DNA of 64,000 nt from Calliopsis andreniformis (GCF_051401765.1 NW_027480440.1:992001-1056000); one strand, 5' to 3'; shown: positions 25,001-40,000, counted from the stretch's first letter. Notes: generated from the sequence alone by a model not told the origin. Made by a program: numbers and translations.

Positions 25001-26477
25001 CAATCCACAATTTTCAATAATCAAATCTCAATCCTCAAACATCAATTCTCAACACTCAATCCTCAACACTCAGTCCTCTCTCTTCAATCCTCCATCCTCA
25101 ATCCTCAATCCTCAATCGTCAATCCTCAACTTTCAATCCTCAACCCTCAATCCTCAGTCCTCAAACCTCAATCACGAATCCTCAATCCTGAATCCTCAAT
25201 CTTCAGCCCTCAGTCCTCAACAATCAATTGTCAATCCTCAATCCTCAATAGAATATCCTCAATTCACTGTTTTCAATACTCAATCCCCATTCTTCAATCT
25301 TCAAATCTCAATCCACAAACATCAATTCTCATCACTCAGCCCTCAACGCTCAGTCCTCAATCGTCAATCCTCAATCCCCAATCCTCAAACTTCAATCCTC
25401 AATCCTCAATCCTCAATCCTCAATCCTCAATCTTCAATACTCAATACTCAATATTCAATCCTCAATCCTCAATCCTCAATCCTCAATCCTCATTCTTCAG
25501 TCATCAATACCCAATCCTCAATCTTCAATCCTCAATCCTCAATCCTCAATTCTCAATCCTCAATCCTCAATCCTCAAACCTCAAACATCAATACTCAACC
25601 CTCAGTCCTCGTCCTCAATCCACAACCCTCAATCCTCAACCCTCAATCTTCAATTCTCAATCCTCAGTCCACAATCCTCAATCATCAACCCTCAGTCCTC
25701 AAACCTCAATCCTGAATCCTCAATCCTGAATCCTCAATCTTCAGCCCTCAGTCCTCAACAATCAGCTGTCAATCCTCAATCCTCAATAGAATATCATCAA
25801 TTCAAAGCTTTCAATACTCAATACTCAATCTGCAATCTTCAAATCTCTATCCACAATCATCAATTCTCATCACTCAACCCTCAACGCTCAGTCCCCAATC
25901 CTCAATCTTCAATCCTCAATCCTCAAACCTCAATACTCAATCCTCAAACTTCAATCCTCAATACTCAACCTTCAATCCTCAATCCTCAACACTCAATCCT
26001 CAATCCTCAATCCTCAATCCTCAATCTTCAATCCTCAATACTCAATCTTCAATCCTCAATCCTCAATCCTCAATCCTCAATCCTCATTCTTCAATCCTCA
26101 ACACCCAGTCCTCAATCTTCAATCCTCAATCCTCAATCCTCAATTCTCAATCCTCAATCCACAATCCTCAGACCTCAAACATCAATACTCAACCCTCAGT
26201 CCTCGTCCTCAATCCACAACACACAATCCTCAATCCTCAATCTTCAATCATCAATATTCAATCTTCAGTCCTCAATCCTCAATCCTCAATCCTCAATCCT
26301 CAATCCTCAATGTTCAATCCGCAATACGCAATCCTCAATCTTCAATACTCAATCCTCAATCCTTAATCCTCAATCCTCAATCATCAATCCTCAATCTTCA
26401 ATACTCAATCGTCAATCCTCAATCCTCAATCCTCAATACCCAACCATCAATCCTCAATTCCCAATACTCAATAGAAT
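18984..26477. repeat. Higher-order unit 2 (7,494 bp)
   Basis: The beta-to-beta spacing is 7,494 bp, and the next unit follows at exactly the same spacing. The order is beta, gamma (about 19215), delta (about 19496), epsilon (about 20253), eta (about 21113), a second eta only about 760 bp later whose epsilon partner is missing, alpha5 (about 22230), alpha4 (about 23355), alpha1 (about 24080 and 24557), gamma (about 24967), delta (25246) and alpha5 (about 25785). It shares private variants with unit 3, for example the CACGAATTATC string near 19425 and 26919. Confidence 0.88.
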
Positions 26478-26495
26478 ATCCTGAATTCTCAGGAT
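26478..26495. repeat. Beta hairpin 3
   Basis: An intact beta dyad exactly 7,494 bp after the previous one. It marks the start of unit 3. Confidence 0.9.
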
Positions 26496-29400
26496 TCAAT
26501 ACTCAAACCTCAATCCTCAACCCTCAGCCCTCATCCTCCATCCTAAATCCTCAATCCTCAATCCTCAATCTTCAACCCTCAATACTCAATCTTCAATCCT
26601 CAATCCTCAATCCTCAATCCTCAATCCTCCATCCTCAATATTCAACACAGAACCCTCAACCATCAATCCTCAATACTCAACCATCAATCCTCAATTCTCA
26701 ATACTCAATAGAGTATCCTGAATTCTCATGGTTCAATACTCAATCCACAATTTTCAATAATCAAAACTCAATCCTCAAACATCAATTCTCAACACTCAAT
26801 CCTCAACACTCAGTCCTCTCTCTTCAATCCTCCATCCTCAATCCTCAATCCTCAATCGGCAATCCTCAACTTTCAATCCTCAACCCTCAATCCTCAGTCC
26901 TCAAACCTCAATCACGAATTATCAATCCTGAATCCTCAATCTTCAGCGATCAGTCCTCAACAATCAATTGTCAATCCTCAATCCTCAATAGAATATCCTC
27001 AATTCACTGTTTCCAATACTCAATCCCCATTCTTCAATCTTCAAATCTCAATCCACAAACATCAATTCTCATCACTCAGCCCTCAACGCTCAGTCCTGAA
27101 TCGTCAATCCTCAATCCCCAATCCTCAATCTTCAATCCTCAATCCTCAATCCTCAATCCTCAATCCTCAATCTTCAATCCTCAATACTCAATATTCAATC
27201 CTCAATCCTCAATCCTCAATCCTCAATCCTCAATCCTCAATCCTCAGCCTTCAAACCTCAATCCTCAACCCTCAGCCCTCATCCTCAATCCTCAATCCTC
27301 AATCCTAAATCCTCAATCTTCAATCCTCAATCCTCAATCCTCAATCCTCAATCCTCAATCCTCAATACTCAATCCTCAATCCTCAATCTTCAATCCTCAA
27401 CACTCAGTCGTCAAGCCTCAATCCTCAATCCTCATTCTTCAATCCTCAATCCTCAATACTCAATCCTCAATCTTCGATCCTCAGTACTCAATATTCAATC
27501 CTCAATCCTCAATCCTCAATTCTCAATCCTCAATCCTCAGTCCTCAGTCCTCATACCTCAATCCTCAACGCTCTGCCCTCATCCTCAATCCTCAATTCTC
27601 AATCCTAAATCCTCAATCTTCCATCCTCAATACTCAATCCTCAATCCTCAATCCCCTGTCCTCAAACCTCAATTCTGAATCCTCAATCCTGAATCCTCAA
27701 TCTTCAGCCCTCAGTCCTCAACAATCAGTTGTCAATCCTCAATCCTCAATAGAATATCCTCAATTCACAGTTTTCTATACTCAATACTCAAACTGCAATC
27801 TTCAAATCTCTATTCACAAACATCAATTCTCATCACTCAACTCTCAACACTCCGTCCACAATCCTCAAACTTCAATCCTCAATCCTCAATCCTCAACCCT
27901 CAATCCTCAATCCTCAATTTTCAAACCTCAATAATCAATCTTCAATCCTCAATCCTCAATCCTCAGTCCTCAATCGTCAGACTTCAATCCTCAATACTCA
28001 ATCTTCAATCCTGAATCCTCAATCCTCAATCCTCAATCCTCAATCCTCATTCTTCAATCCTGAATACCCAATCCTCAATCTTCAATCCTCAATCCTCAAT
28101 CCTCAATTCTCAATCCTCAATCCTCAGTCCTCAGTCCTCGAACCACAATCCTCAACCCTCAGCCCTCATCCTCAATCCTCAATCCTCAACCCTCAGTCCT
28201 CCGTCCTCAAACCTCAATCCTCAGCCCTCAGACCTCATCCTCGATCCTCAATCCTCAATCCTCAATCCTCAATATTCAATCCTCAATACTCAATATTCAA
28301 TCCTCAATCCTCAGTCCTCAAGCCTCAATTCTGAATCCTGAATACTAAACCTTCAATCCTCAATCCTCAGTCCTGAATACTCTACCATCAATCTTCAAAC
28401 CTCAATCCCCAATGCTCAATCCTCAATCCTCATTCTTCAATCCTCAATACCCAATCCTCAATCTTCAATCCTCTGTCCTCAATGCTCAATTCTCAATCCT
28501 CAATCCTCAAACCTCAATCTTCAATCCTCAATACTCGATATTCAATCCTCAATCCTCAATCCTCAGTCATTAATCCTCAATCCTCAATCCTCAATCTTCA
28601 ATCCTCAATAATCAATCTCCAATACTAGATCCTCAATCCCCAATCCTCAATCCTTAATCCTCAATCTTGAATTCTCAATCCCCAGTCCTCAATCTTCAAT
28701 CCTCAATGCTCAATCCTCAATCCTCAATCCTCAGTCCTCAATCCTCAATCCTCAATCCTCAAACCTCAAACCTCAACCGTCAGTCCTCGTCCTCAAACCT
28801 CAACGCTCAATCCTCCATCCTCAATCTTCAATCCTGAATACCCAATCCTCAATCTTCAATCCTCAATCCTCAATTCTCAATCCTCAATCCTCAGTCCTCA
28901 GTCCTCGAACCACAATCCTCAACCCTCAGCCCTCATCCTCAATCCTCAATCCTCAACCCTCAGTCCTCCGTCCTCAAACCTCAATCCTCAGCCCTCAGAC
29001 CTCATCCTCGATCCTCAATCCTCAATCCTCAATCCTCAATATTCAATCCTCAATACTCAATATTCAATCCTCAGTCCTCAAGCCTCAATTCTGAATCCTG
29101 AATACTAAACCTTCAATCCTCAATCCTCAGTCCTGAATACTCTACCATCAATCTTCAAACCTCAATCCCCAATGCTCAATCCTCAATCCTCATTCTTCAA
29201 TCCTCAATACCCAGTCCTCAATCTTCAATCCTCTATCCTCAATGCTCAATTCTCAATTCTCAATCCTCAAACCTCAATCTTCAATCCTCAATACTCGATC
29301 TTCAATCCTCAATCCTCAATCCTCAGTCATCAATCCTCAATCCTCAATCCTCAATCTTCAATCCTCAATAATCAATCTCCAATACTAGATCCTCAATCCC

Positions 29401-32400
29401 CAATCCTCAATCCTTAATCCTCAATCTTGAATTCTCAATCCCCAGTCCTCAATCTTCAATCCTCAATGCTCAATCCTCAATCCTCAATCCTCAGTCCTCA
29501 ATCCTCAATCCTCAATCCTCAAACCTCAAACCTCAACCGTCAGTCCTCGTCCTCAAACCTCAACGCTCAATCCTCCATCCTCAATCTTCAATTCTCAATC
29601 CTCAATCCACAATCCTCAATCATCAATCCTCAATCCTCAAACCTCAATCCTGAATCCTCAATCCTGAATCCTCAATCTTCAGCCCTCAGTCCTCAACAAT
29701 CAGCTGTCAATCCTCAATCCTCAATAGAATATCATCAATTCAAAGCTTTCAATACTCAATACTCAATCTGCAATCTCCAAATCTCTATCCACAATCATCA
29801 ATTCTCATCACTCAACCCTCAACGCTCAGTCCCCAATCCTCAATCTTGAATCCTCAATCCTCAATCCCCAATCCTCAATCCTCAATCTTCAATCCTCAAT
29901 ACTCAATCTTCAATCCTCAATCCTCAACACTCAATCCTCAATCCTCAATCCTCAATCCTCAATCTTCAATCCTCAATACTCAATCTTCAATCCTCAATCC
30001 TCAATCCTCAATCCTCAGTCCTCATACTTCAATCCTCAACACCCAGTCCTCAATCTTCAATCCTCAACCCTCAATCCTCAATTCTCAATCCTCAATCCTC
30101 AATCCTCAGACCTCAAACATCAATACTCAACCCTCAGTCCTCGTCCTCAATCCACAACACACAATCCTCAGTCCTCAATCTTTAATCATCAATATTCAAT
30201 CTTCAGTCCTCAATCCTCAATCCTCAATCCTCAATCCTCAATCCTCAATGTTCAATCCGCAATACCCAATCCTCAATCTTCAATACTCAATCCTCAATCC
30301 TTAATCCTCAATCCTCAATCCTCAATCATCAATCCTCAATGCTCAATCCTCAATCCTCAATCCTCAATCCTCAATCTTAATCTTCAATCCTCAATACTCA
30401 ATCTTCAATCCTCAATCCTCAATCCTCAACACTCAATACTCAATCATGAATCCTCAATCCTCAGTCCTCAATCTACAATCCTCAATACTCAATCTGCAAT
30501 CCTCAATCCACAGTCCTCAATCCTCAATCCTCATTCTTCAATCCTCAATACCGAATCCTCAATCTTCAATCCTCAATCCTCAATACTCAATCTTCAATCC
30601 TCAATCCTCAATTTTCAATCCTCAATGCTCAAACCTCAATCCTCAATCCTCAATCCTCAATCCTCAATCCTCAATCCTCAGTCTTCAATACTCAATACCC
30701 AATCCTCAGTCTTCAATCCACAATCCTCAATCCTCAATCCTCACTCCTCAATCCTCAGTCCTCAAACCTCAATCCTGAATCTTTCAATCATGAATCCTCA
30801 ATCTTCAGCCCTGAGTGCTACGCAATCAGTTGTCAATCCTCAATCCTCAATAGAATGTCCTCAGTTCACAGCTTTCAATACTCAATACTCAATCTGCAAA
30901 CTTCAGATCTCTATCCACAAACATCAATTCTCATCACTCAACCCTCAATACGCAGTCCCCAATCCTCAATCTTCAATCCTCAATCCTCAATCCTCAATCC
31001 TCAATCTTAATCTTCAATCCTCAATACTCAATCTTCAATCTTCAATCCTAAATCCTCAATCCTCAATCCTCAATCCTCAGTCTTCAACCCTCAATCCTCA
31101 ATCCTCTATCTACAATCCTCAATACTCAATCTGCAATCCTCAATCCTCAGTCCTCAATCCTCAATCCTCATTCTTCAATTATCAATACCGAATCCTCAAT
31201 CTTCAATCCTCAATCCTCAATCCTCAATTCTCAATCCTCAATCCTCAATCCTCAGACTTCAAACATCAATACTCAACCCTCAGTCCTCGTCCTCAATCCA
31301 CAACCCTCAATCCTCAATCGTCAATCTTCAATCATTAATATTCAATCTTCAATCCACAATCCTCAATCCGCAATCCTCAATCCTCAACCCTCAATCCTCA
31401 ACGTCCAATCCTCAATACCCAATCCTCAGTCTTCAATCCTCAATCCTCAATCCTCAATCCTCAATCCTCAATCCTCAATCCTCAGTCCTCAAACCTCAAT
31501 CCTGAATTCTCAATCCTGAATCCTCAATCTTCAGCCCTGAGTCCTCAACAATCAGTTGTCAATCCTCAATCCTCAATAGAACGTCCTCAATTCACAGTTT
31601 TCAATACTCAATACTCAATCTGCAATCTTCAGATTTCTATACACAAACATCAATTCTCATCACTCAACCCTCAATACTCAGTCCACAATCCTCAATCTTC
31701 AATCGTCAATCCTCAATCCTGAATCCTCAATCTTAACCTTCAATCCTCAATACTCAACCTTCAATCCTCAATCCTCAATCCTCAATCTTAATCTTCAATC
31801 CTCAATCCTCAATTTTCAATCCTCAATGCTCAATCCTCAATCCTCAATCCTCAATCCTCAATCCTCAATCCTCAATCCTCAGTCTTCAATACTCAATACC
31901 CAATCCTCAGTCTTCAATCCACAATCCTCAATCCTCAATCCTCACTCCTCAATCCTCAGTCCTCAAACCTCAATCCTGAATCTTTCAATCATGAATCCTC
32001 AATCTTCAGCCCTGAGTGCTACGCAATCAGTTGTCAATCCTCAATCCTCAATAGAACGTCCTCAATTCACAGTTTTCAATACTCAATACTCAATCTGCAA
32101 TCTTCAGATTTCTATACGCAAACATCAATTCTCATCACTCAACCCTCAATACTCAGACCACAATCCTCAATCTTCAATCGTCAATCCTCAATCCTGAATC
32201 CTCAATCTTAACCTTCAATCCTCAATACTCAACCTTCAATCCTCAATCCTCAATCCTCAATCTTAATCTTCAATCCTCAATACTCAATCTTCAACCCTCA
32301 ATCCTCAATCCTCAATCCTCAACACTCAATCCTCAATCTTCAATCCTCAATACTCAATCTTCAATCCTCAATCCTCAATCCTCCATCCTCAATATTCAAC

Positions 32401-33971
32401 ACACAACCCTCAACCATCAATCCTCAATACTCAACCATCAATCCTCAATTCTCAATACTCAATAGAGTATCCTGAATTCTCATGGTTCAATACTCAATCC
32501 ACAATTTTCAATAATCAAATCTCAATCCTCAAACATCAATTCTCAACACTCAATCCTCAACACTCAGTCCTCTCTCTTCAATCCTCCATCCTCAATCCTC
32601 AATCCTCAATCGTCAATCCTCAACTTTCAATCCTCAACCCTCAATCCTCAGTCCTCAAACCTCAATCACGAATCCTCAATCCTGAATCCTCAATCTTCAG
32701 CCCTCAGTCCTCAACAATCAATTGTCAATCCTCAATCCTCAATAGAATATCCTCAATTCACTGTTTTCAATACTCAATCCCCATTCTTCAATCTTCAAAT
32801 CTCAATCCACAAACATCAATTCTCATCACTCAGCCCTCAACGCTCAGTCCTCAATCGTCAATCCTCAATCCCCAATCCTCAAACTTCAATCCTCAATCCT
32901 CAATCCTCAATCCTCAATCCTCAATCTTCAATACTCAATACTCAATATTCAATCCTCAATCCTCAATCCTCAATCCTCAATCCTCATTCTTCAGTCATCA
33001 ATACCCAATCCTCAATCTTCAATCCTCAATCCTCAATCCTCAATTCTCAATCCTCAATCCTCAATCCTCAAACCTCAAACATCAATACTCAACCCTCAGT
33101 CCTCGTCCTCAATCCACAACCCTCAATCCTCAACCCTCAATCTTCAATTCTCAATCCTCAGTCCACAATCCTCAATCATCAACCCTCAGTCCTCAAACCT
33201 CAATCCTGAATCCTCAATCCTGAATCCTCAATCTTCAGCCCTCAGTCCTCAACAATCAGCTGTCAATCCTCAATCCTCAATAGAATATCATCAATTCAAA
33301 GCTTTCAATACTCAATACTCAATCTGCAATCTTCAAATCTCTATCCACAATCATCAATTCTCATCACTCAACCCTCAACGCTCAGTCCCCAATCCTCAAT
33401 CTTCAATCCTCAATCCTCAAACCTCAATACTCAATCCTCAAACTTCAATCCTCAATACTCAACCTTCAATCCTCAATCCTCAACACTCAATCCTCAATCC
33501 TCAATCCTCAATCCTCAATCTTCAATCCTCAATACTCAATCTTCAATCCTCAATCCTCAATCCTCAATCCTCAATCCTCATTCTTCAATCCTCAACACCC
33601 AGTCCTCAATCTTCAATCCTCAATCCTCAATCCTCAATTCTCAATCCTCAATCCACAATCCTCAGACCTCAAACATCAATACTCAACCCTCAGTCCTCGT
33701 CCTCAATCCACAACACACAATCCTCAATCCTCAATCTTCAATCATCAATATTCAATCTTCAGTCCTCAATCCTCAATCCTCAATCCTCAATCCTCAATCC
33801 TCAATGTTCAATCCGCAATACGCAATCCTCAATCTTCAATACTCAATCCTCAATCCTTAATCCTCAATCCTCAATCATCAATCCTCAATCTTCAATACTC
33901 AATCGTCAATCCTCAATCCTCAATCCTCAATACCCAACCATCAATCCTCAATTCCCAATACTCAATAGAAT
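26478..33971. repeat. Higher-order unit 3 (7,494 bp, near-identical to unit 2)
   Basis: It repeats unit 2 landmark for landmark at a constant offset of 7,494 bp. I checked the offset at the beta hairpin, at the eta landmarks (21933 to 29427) and at points near 22952, 23131 and 24332 against 30446, 30625 and 31826. One difference seen is a GTCAAT unit near 24286 that is CCTCAAT near 31780. The high identity suggests a recent tandem duplication. Confidence 0.88.
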
Positions 33972-33989
33972 ATCCTGAATTCTCAGGAT
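33972..33989. repeat. Beta hairpin 4
   Basis: An intact beta dyad exactly 7,494 bp after the previous one. It marks the start of unit 4. Confidence 0.9.
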
Positions 33990-34599
33990 TCAATACTCAA
34001 ACCTCAATCCTCAACCCTCAGCCCTCATCCTCCATCCTCAATCCTCAATCCTCAATCCTCAATCTTCAACCCTCAATACTCAACCTTCAATCCTCAATCC
34101 TCAATCCTCAATCCTCAATCCTCCATCCTCAATATTCAACACAGAACCCTCAACCATCAATCCTCAATACTCAACCATCAATCCTCAATTCTCAATACTC
34201 AATAGAGTATCCTGAATTCTCATGGTTCAATACTCAATCCACAATTTTCAGTAATCAAAACTCAATCCTCAAACATCAATTCTCAACACTCAATCCTCAA
34301 CACTCAGTCCTCTCTCTTCAATCCTCCATCCTCAATCCTCAATCCTCAATCGGCAATCCTCAACTTTCAATCCTCAACCCTCAATCCTCAGTCCTCAAAC
34401 CTCAATCACGAATCCTCAATCCTGAATCCTCAATCTTCAGCGATCAGTCCTCAACAATCAATTGTCAATCCTCAATCCTCAACAGAATATCCTCAATTCA
34501 CTGCTTCCAATACTCAATCCCCATTCTTCAATCTTCAAATCTCAATCCACAAACATCAATTCTCATCACTCAGCCCTCAACGCTCAGTCCTGAATCGTC

Positions 34600-36694
34600 A
34601 ATCCTCAATCCCCAATCCTCAATCTTCAATCCTCAATCCTCAATCCTCAATCCTCAATCCTCAATCTTCAATCCTCAATACTCAATATTCAATCCTCAAT
34701 CCTCAATCCTCAATCCTCAATCCTCAAACCTCAATCCTTAGCCTTCAAACCTCAATCCTCAACCCTCAGCCCTCATCCTCAATCCTCAATCCTCAATCCT
34801 AAATCCTCAATCTTCAATCCTCAATCCTCAATCCTCAATCCTCAATCCTCAATCCTCAATACTCAATCCTCAATCCTCAATCTTCAATCCTCAACACTCA
34901 GTCGTCAAGCCTCAATCCTCAATCCTCATTCTTCAATCCTCAATCCTCAATACTCAATCCTCAATCTTCGATCCTCAGTACTCAATATTCAATCCTCAGT
35001 CCTCATACCTCAATCCTCAACGCTCAGCCCTCATCCTCAATCCTCAATTCTCAATCCTAAATCCTCAATCTTCCATCCTCAATACTCAATCCTCAATCCT
35101 CAATCCCCTTTACTCAAACCTCAATTCTGAATCCTCAATCCTGAATCCTCAATCTTCAGCCCTCAGTCCTCAACAATCAGTTGTCAATCCTCAATCCTCA
35201 ATAGAATATCCTCGATTCACAGTTTTCTATACTCAATACTCAAACTGCAATCTTCAAATCTCTATTCACAAACATCAATTCTCATCACTCAACTCTCAAC
35301 ACTCCGTCCACAATCCTCAAACTTCAATCCTCAATCCTCAATCCTCAACCCTCAATCCTCAATCCTCAATTTTCAAACCTCAATAATCAATCTTCAATCC
35401 TCAATCCTCAATCCTCAGTCCTCAATCGTCAGACTTCAATCCTCAATACTCAATCTTCAATCCTGAATCCTCAATCCTCAATCCTCAATCCTCAATCCTC
35501 ATTCTTCAATCCTGAATACCCAATCCTCAATCTTCAATCCTCAATCCTCAATCCTCAATTCTCAATCCTCAATCCTCAGTCCTCAGTCCTCGAACCACAA
35601 TCCTCAACCCTCAGCCCTCATCCTCAATCCTCAATCCTCAACCCTCAGTCCTCCGTCCTCAAACCTCAATCCTCAGCCCTCAGACCTCATCCTCGATCCT
35701 CAATCCTCAATCCTCAATCCTCAATATTCAATCCTCAATACTCAATATTCAATCCTCAATCCTCAGTCCTCAAGCCTCAATTCTGAATCCTGAATACTAA
35801 ACCTTCAATCCTCAATCCTCAGTCCTGGATACTCTACCATCAATCTTCAAACCTCAATCCCCAATGCTCAATCCTCAATCCTCATTCTTCAATCCTCAAT
35901 ACCCACTCCTCAATCTTCAATCCTCTGTCCTCAATGCTCAATTCTCAATCCTCAATCCTCAAACCTCAATCTTCAATCCTCAATACTCGATATTCAATCC
36001 TCAATCCTCAATCCTCAGTCATTAATCCTCAATCCTCAATCCTCAATCTTCAATCCTCAATAATCAATCTCCAATACTAGATCCTCAATCCCCAATCCTC
36101 AATCCTTAATCCTCAATCTTGAATTCTCAATCCCCAGTCCTCAATCTTCAATCCTCAATGCTCAATCCTCAATCCTCAATCCTCAGTCCTCAATCCTCAA
36201 TCCTCAATCCTCAATCCTCAATCCTCATTCTTCAATCCTCAATCCTCAATACTCAATCCTCAATCTTCGATCCTCAGTACTCAATATTCAATCCTCAGTC
36301 CTCATACCTCAATCCTCAACGCTCAGCCCTCATCCTCAATCCTCAATTCTCAATCCTAAATCCTCAATCTTCCATCCTCAATACTCAATCCTCAATCCTC
36401 AATCCTCAACACTCAATCCTCAATCATGAATCCTCAATCCTCAGTCCTCAATCTACAATCCTCAATACTCAATCTGCAATCCTCAATCCTCAGTCCTCAA
36501 TCCTCAATCCTCATTCTTCAATCCTCAATACCGAATCCTCAATCTTCAATCCTCAATCCTCAATACTCAATCTTCAATCCTCAATCCTCAATTTTCAATC
36601 CTCAATGCTCAAACCTCAAACCTCAATCCTAAATCCTCAATCCTCAATCCTCAATCCTCAGTCTTCAATACTCAATACCCAATCCTCAGTCTTC
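34600..36694. repeat. 2,095 bp tandem duplication, copy 1
   Basis: This block is repeated at an offset of 2,095 bp, checked at 34721/36816, 35101/37196 and 36119/38214. Both copies share private variants not seen in other units, such as CCCCTTTACTC near 35104 and 37199, and CCTTAGCC near 34736. The left edge is at the CCCCAATCC string near 34610. Confidence 0.9.
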
Positions 36695-38790
36695 AATCCT
36701 CAATCCCCAATCCTCAATCTTCAATCCTCAATCCTCAATCCTCAATCCTCAATCCTCAATCTTCAATCCTCAATACTCAATATTCAATCCTCAATCCTCA
36801 ATCCTCAATCCTCAATCCTCAAACCTCAATCCTTAGCCTTCAAACCTCAATCCTCAACCCTCAGCCCTCATCCTCAATCCTCAATCCTCAATCCTAAATC
36901 CTCAATCTTCAATCCTCAATCCTCAATCCTCAATCCTCAATCCTCAATCCTCAATACTCAATCCTCAATCCTCAATCTTCAATCCTCAACACTCAGTCGT
37001 CAAGCCTCAATCCTCAATCCTCATTCTTCAATCCTCAATCCTCAATACTCAATCCTCAATCTTCGATCCTCAGTACTCAATATTCAATCCTCAGTCCTCA
37101 TACCTCAATCCTCAACGCTCAGCCCTCATCCTCAATCCTCAATTCTCAATCCTAAATCCTCAATCTTCCATCCTCAATACTCAATCCTCAATCCTCAATC
37201 CCCTTTACTCAAACCTCAATTCTGAATCCTCAATCCTGAATCCTCAATCTTCAGCCCTCAGTCCTCAACAATCAGTTGTCAATCCTCAATCCTCAATAGA
37301 ATATCCTCGATTCACAGTTTTCTATACTCAATACTCAAACTGCAATCTTCAAATCTCTATTCACAAACATCAATTCTCATCACTCAACTCTCAACACTCC
37401 GTCCACAATCCTCAAACTTCAATCCTCAATCCTCAATCCTCAACCCTCAATCCTCAATCCTCAATTTTCAAACCTCAATAATCAATCTTCAATCCTCAAT
37501 CCTCAATCCTCAGTCCTCAATCGTCAGACTTCAATCCTCAATACTCAATCTTCAATCCTGAATCCTCAATCCTCAATCCTCAATCCTCAATCCTCATTCT
37601 TCAATCCTGAATACCCAATCCTCAATCTTCAATCCTCAATCCTCAATCCTCAATTCTCAATCCTCAATCCTCAGTCCTCAGTCCTCGAACCACAATCCTC
37701 AACCCTCAGCCCTCATCCTCAATCCTCAATCCTCAACCCTCAGTCCTCCGTCCTCAAACCTCAATCCTCAGCCCTCAGACCTCATCCTCGATCCTCAATC
37801 CTCAATCCTCAATCCTCAATATTCAATCCTCAATACTCAATATTCAATCCTCAATCCTCAGTCCTCAAGCCTCAATTCTGAATCCTGAATACTAAACCTT
37901 CAATCCTCAATCCTCAGTCCTGGATACTCTACCATCAATCTTCAAACCTCAATCCCCAATGCTCAATCCTCAATCCTCATTCTTCAATCCTCAATACCCA
38001 CTCCTCAATCTTCAATCCTCTGTCCTCAATGCTCAATTCTCAATCCTCAATCCTCAAACCTCAATCTTCAATCCTCAATACTCGATATTCAATCCTCAAT
38101 CCTCAATCCTCAGTCATTAATCCTCAATCCTCAATCCTCAATCTTCAATCCTCAATAATCAATCTCCAATACTAGATCCTCAATCCCCAATCCTCAATCC
38201 TTAATCCTCAATCTTGAATTCTCAATCCCCAGTCCTCAATCTTCAATCCTCAATGCTCAATCCTCAATCCTCAATCCTCAGTCCTCAATCCTCAATCCTC
38301 AATCCTCAATCCTCAATCCTCATTCTTCAATCCTCAATCCTCAATACTCAATCCTCAATCTTCGATCCTCAGTACTCAATATTCAATCCTCAGTCCTCAT
38401 ACCTCAATCCTCAACGCTCAGCCCTCATCCTCAATCCTCAATTCTCAATCCTAAATCCTCAATCTTCCATCCTCAATACTCAATCCTCAATCCTCAATCC
38501 TCAACACTCAATCCTCAATCATGAATCCTCAATCCTCAGTCCTCAATCTACAATCCTCAATACTCAATCTGCAATCCTCAATCCTCAGTCCTCAATCCTC
38601 AATCCTCATTCTTCAATCCTCAATACCGAATCCTCAATCTTCAATCCTCAATCCTCAATACTCAATCTTCAATCCTCAATCCTCAATTTTCAATCCTCAA
38701 TGCTCAAACCTCAATCCTCAATCCTCAATCCTCAATCCTCAATCCTCAATCCTCAGTCTTCAATACTCAATACCCAATCCTCAGTCTTCA
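36695..38790. repeat. 2,095 bp tandem duplication, copy 2
   Basis: This is the second copy of the preceding block, with epsilon near 37298 and eta near 38157. The two copies part near 38790, where this one continues into CCACAATCC sequence typical of the region before alpha4. A stretch near 36611-36640 (CTCAAACCTCAAACC) differs from 38706 onward without changing the offset. Confidence 0.88.
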
Positions 38791-40000
38791 ATCCACAATC
38801 CTCAATCCTCAATCCTCACTCCTCAATCCTCAGTCCTCAAACCTCAATCCTGAATCTTTCAATCATGAATCCTCAATCTTCAGCCCTGAGTGCTACGCAA
38901 TCAGTTGTCAATCCTCAATCCTCAATAGAATGTCCTCAGTTCACAGCTTTCAATACTCAATACTCAATCTGCAAACTTCAGATCTCTATCCACAAACATC
39001 AATTCTCATCACTCAACCCTCAATACGCAGTCCCCAATCCTCAATCTTCAATCCTCAATCCTCAATCCTCAATCCTCAATCTTAATCTTCAATCCTCTAT
39101 ACTCAATCTTCAATCTTCAATCCTCAATCCTCAATCCTCAATCATCAATCCTCAGTCTTCAACCCTCAATCCTCAATCCTCTATCTACAATCCTCAATAC
39201 TCAATCTGCAATCCTCAATCCTCAGTCCTCAATCCTCAATCCTCATTCTTCAATTATCAATACCGAATCCTCAATCTTCAATCCTCAATCCTCAATCCTC
39301 AATTCTCAATCCTCAATCCTCAATCCTCAGACTTCAAACATCAATACTCAACCCTCAGTCCTCGTCCTCAATCCACAACCCTCAATCCTCAATCGTCAAT
39401 CTTCAATCATTAATATTCAATCTTCAATCCACAATCCTCTATCCGCAATCCTCAATCCTCAACCCTCAATCCTCAACGTCCAATCCTCAATACCCAATCC
39501 TCAGTCTTCAATCCTCAATCCTCAATCCTCAATCCTCAATCCTCAATCCTCAATCCTCAGTCCTCAAACCTCAATCCTGAATTCTCAATCCTGAATCCTC
39601 AATCTTCAGCCCTGAGTCCTCAACAATCAGTTGTCAATCCTCAATCCTCAATAGAACGTCCTCAATTCACAGTTTTCAATACTCAATACTCAATCTGCAA
39701 TCTCCAGATATCTATACACAAACATCAATCCTCATCACTCAACCCTCAATACTCAGTCCACAATCCTCCATCTTCAATCGTCAATCCTCAATCCTCAGTC
39801 CTCAATCCTCAATCCTCAATCGTCAATCTTCCATCCTCAATACTCAATCTTCAATCCTCAATCCTCATTCCTCAATCCTCAATCCTCAATCTTCAATCCT
39901 CAATACTCAATCTTCAATCCTCAATCCTCTATCCTCAACCCTCAATCCTCAATCCTCAATCCTCAATCGTCAATCTTCACTCCTCAATACTCAATCTTCA

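Larger units (their letters stand above)
18600..36210. repeat. Tandem block with 7,494 bp period (about 2.3 copies)
   Basis: The 7,494 bp repetition starts near 18600, about 380 bp before the beta hairpin of unit 2. It covers units 2 and 3 and continues into unit 4 to about 36210. Two indels of whole heptamer number alter the register: a 63 bp stretch present at about 26252-26314 is missing at about 18820, and 42 bp is missing near 34995. The third copy differs at scattered sites, for example GTAATC near 34251 for ATAATC. Confidence 0.87.
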
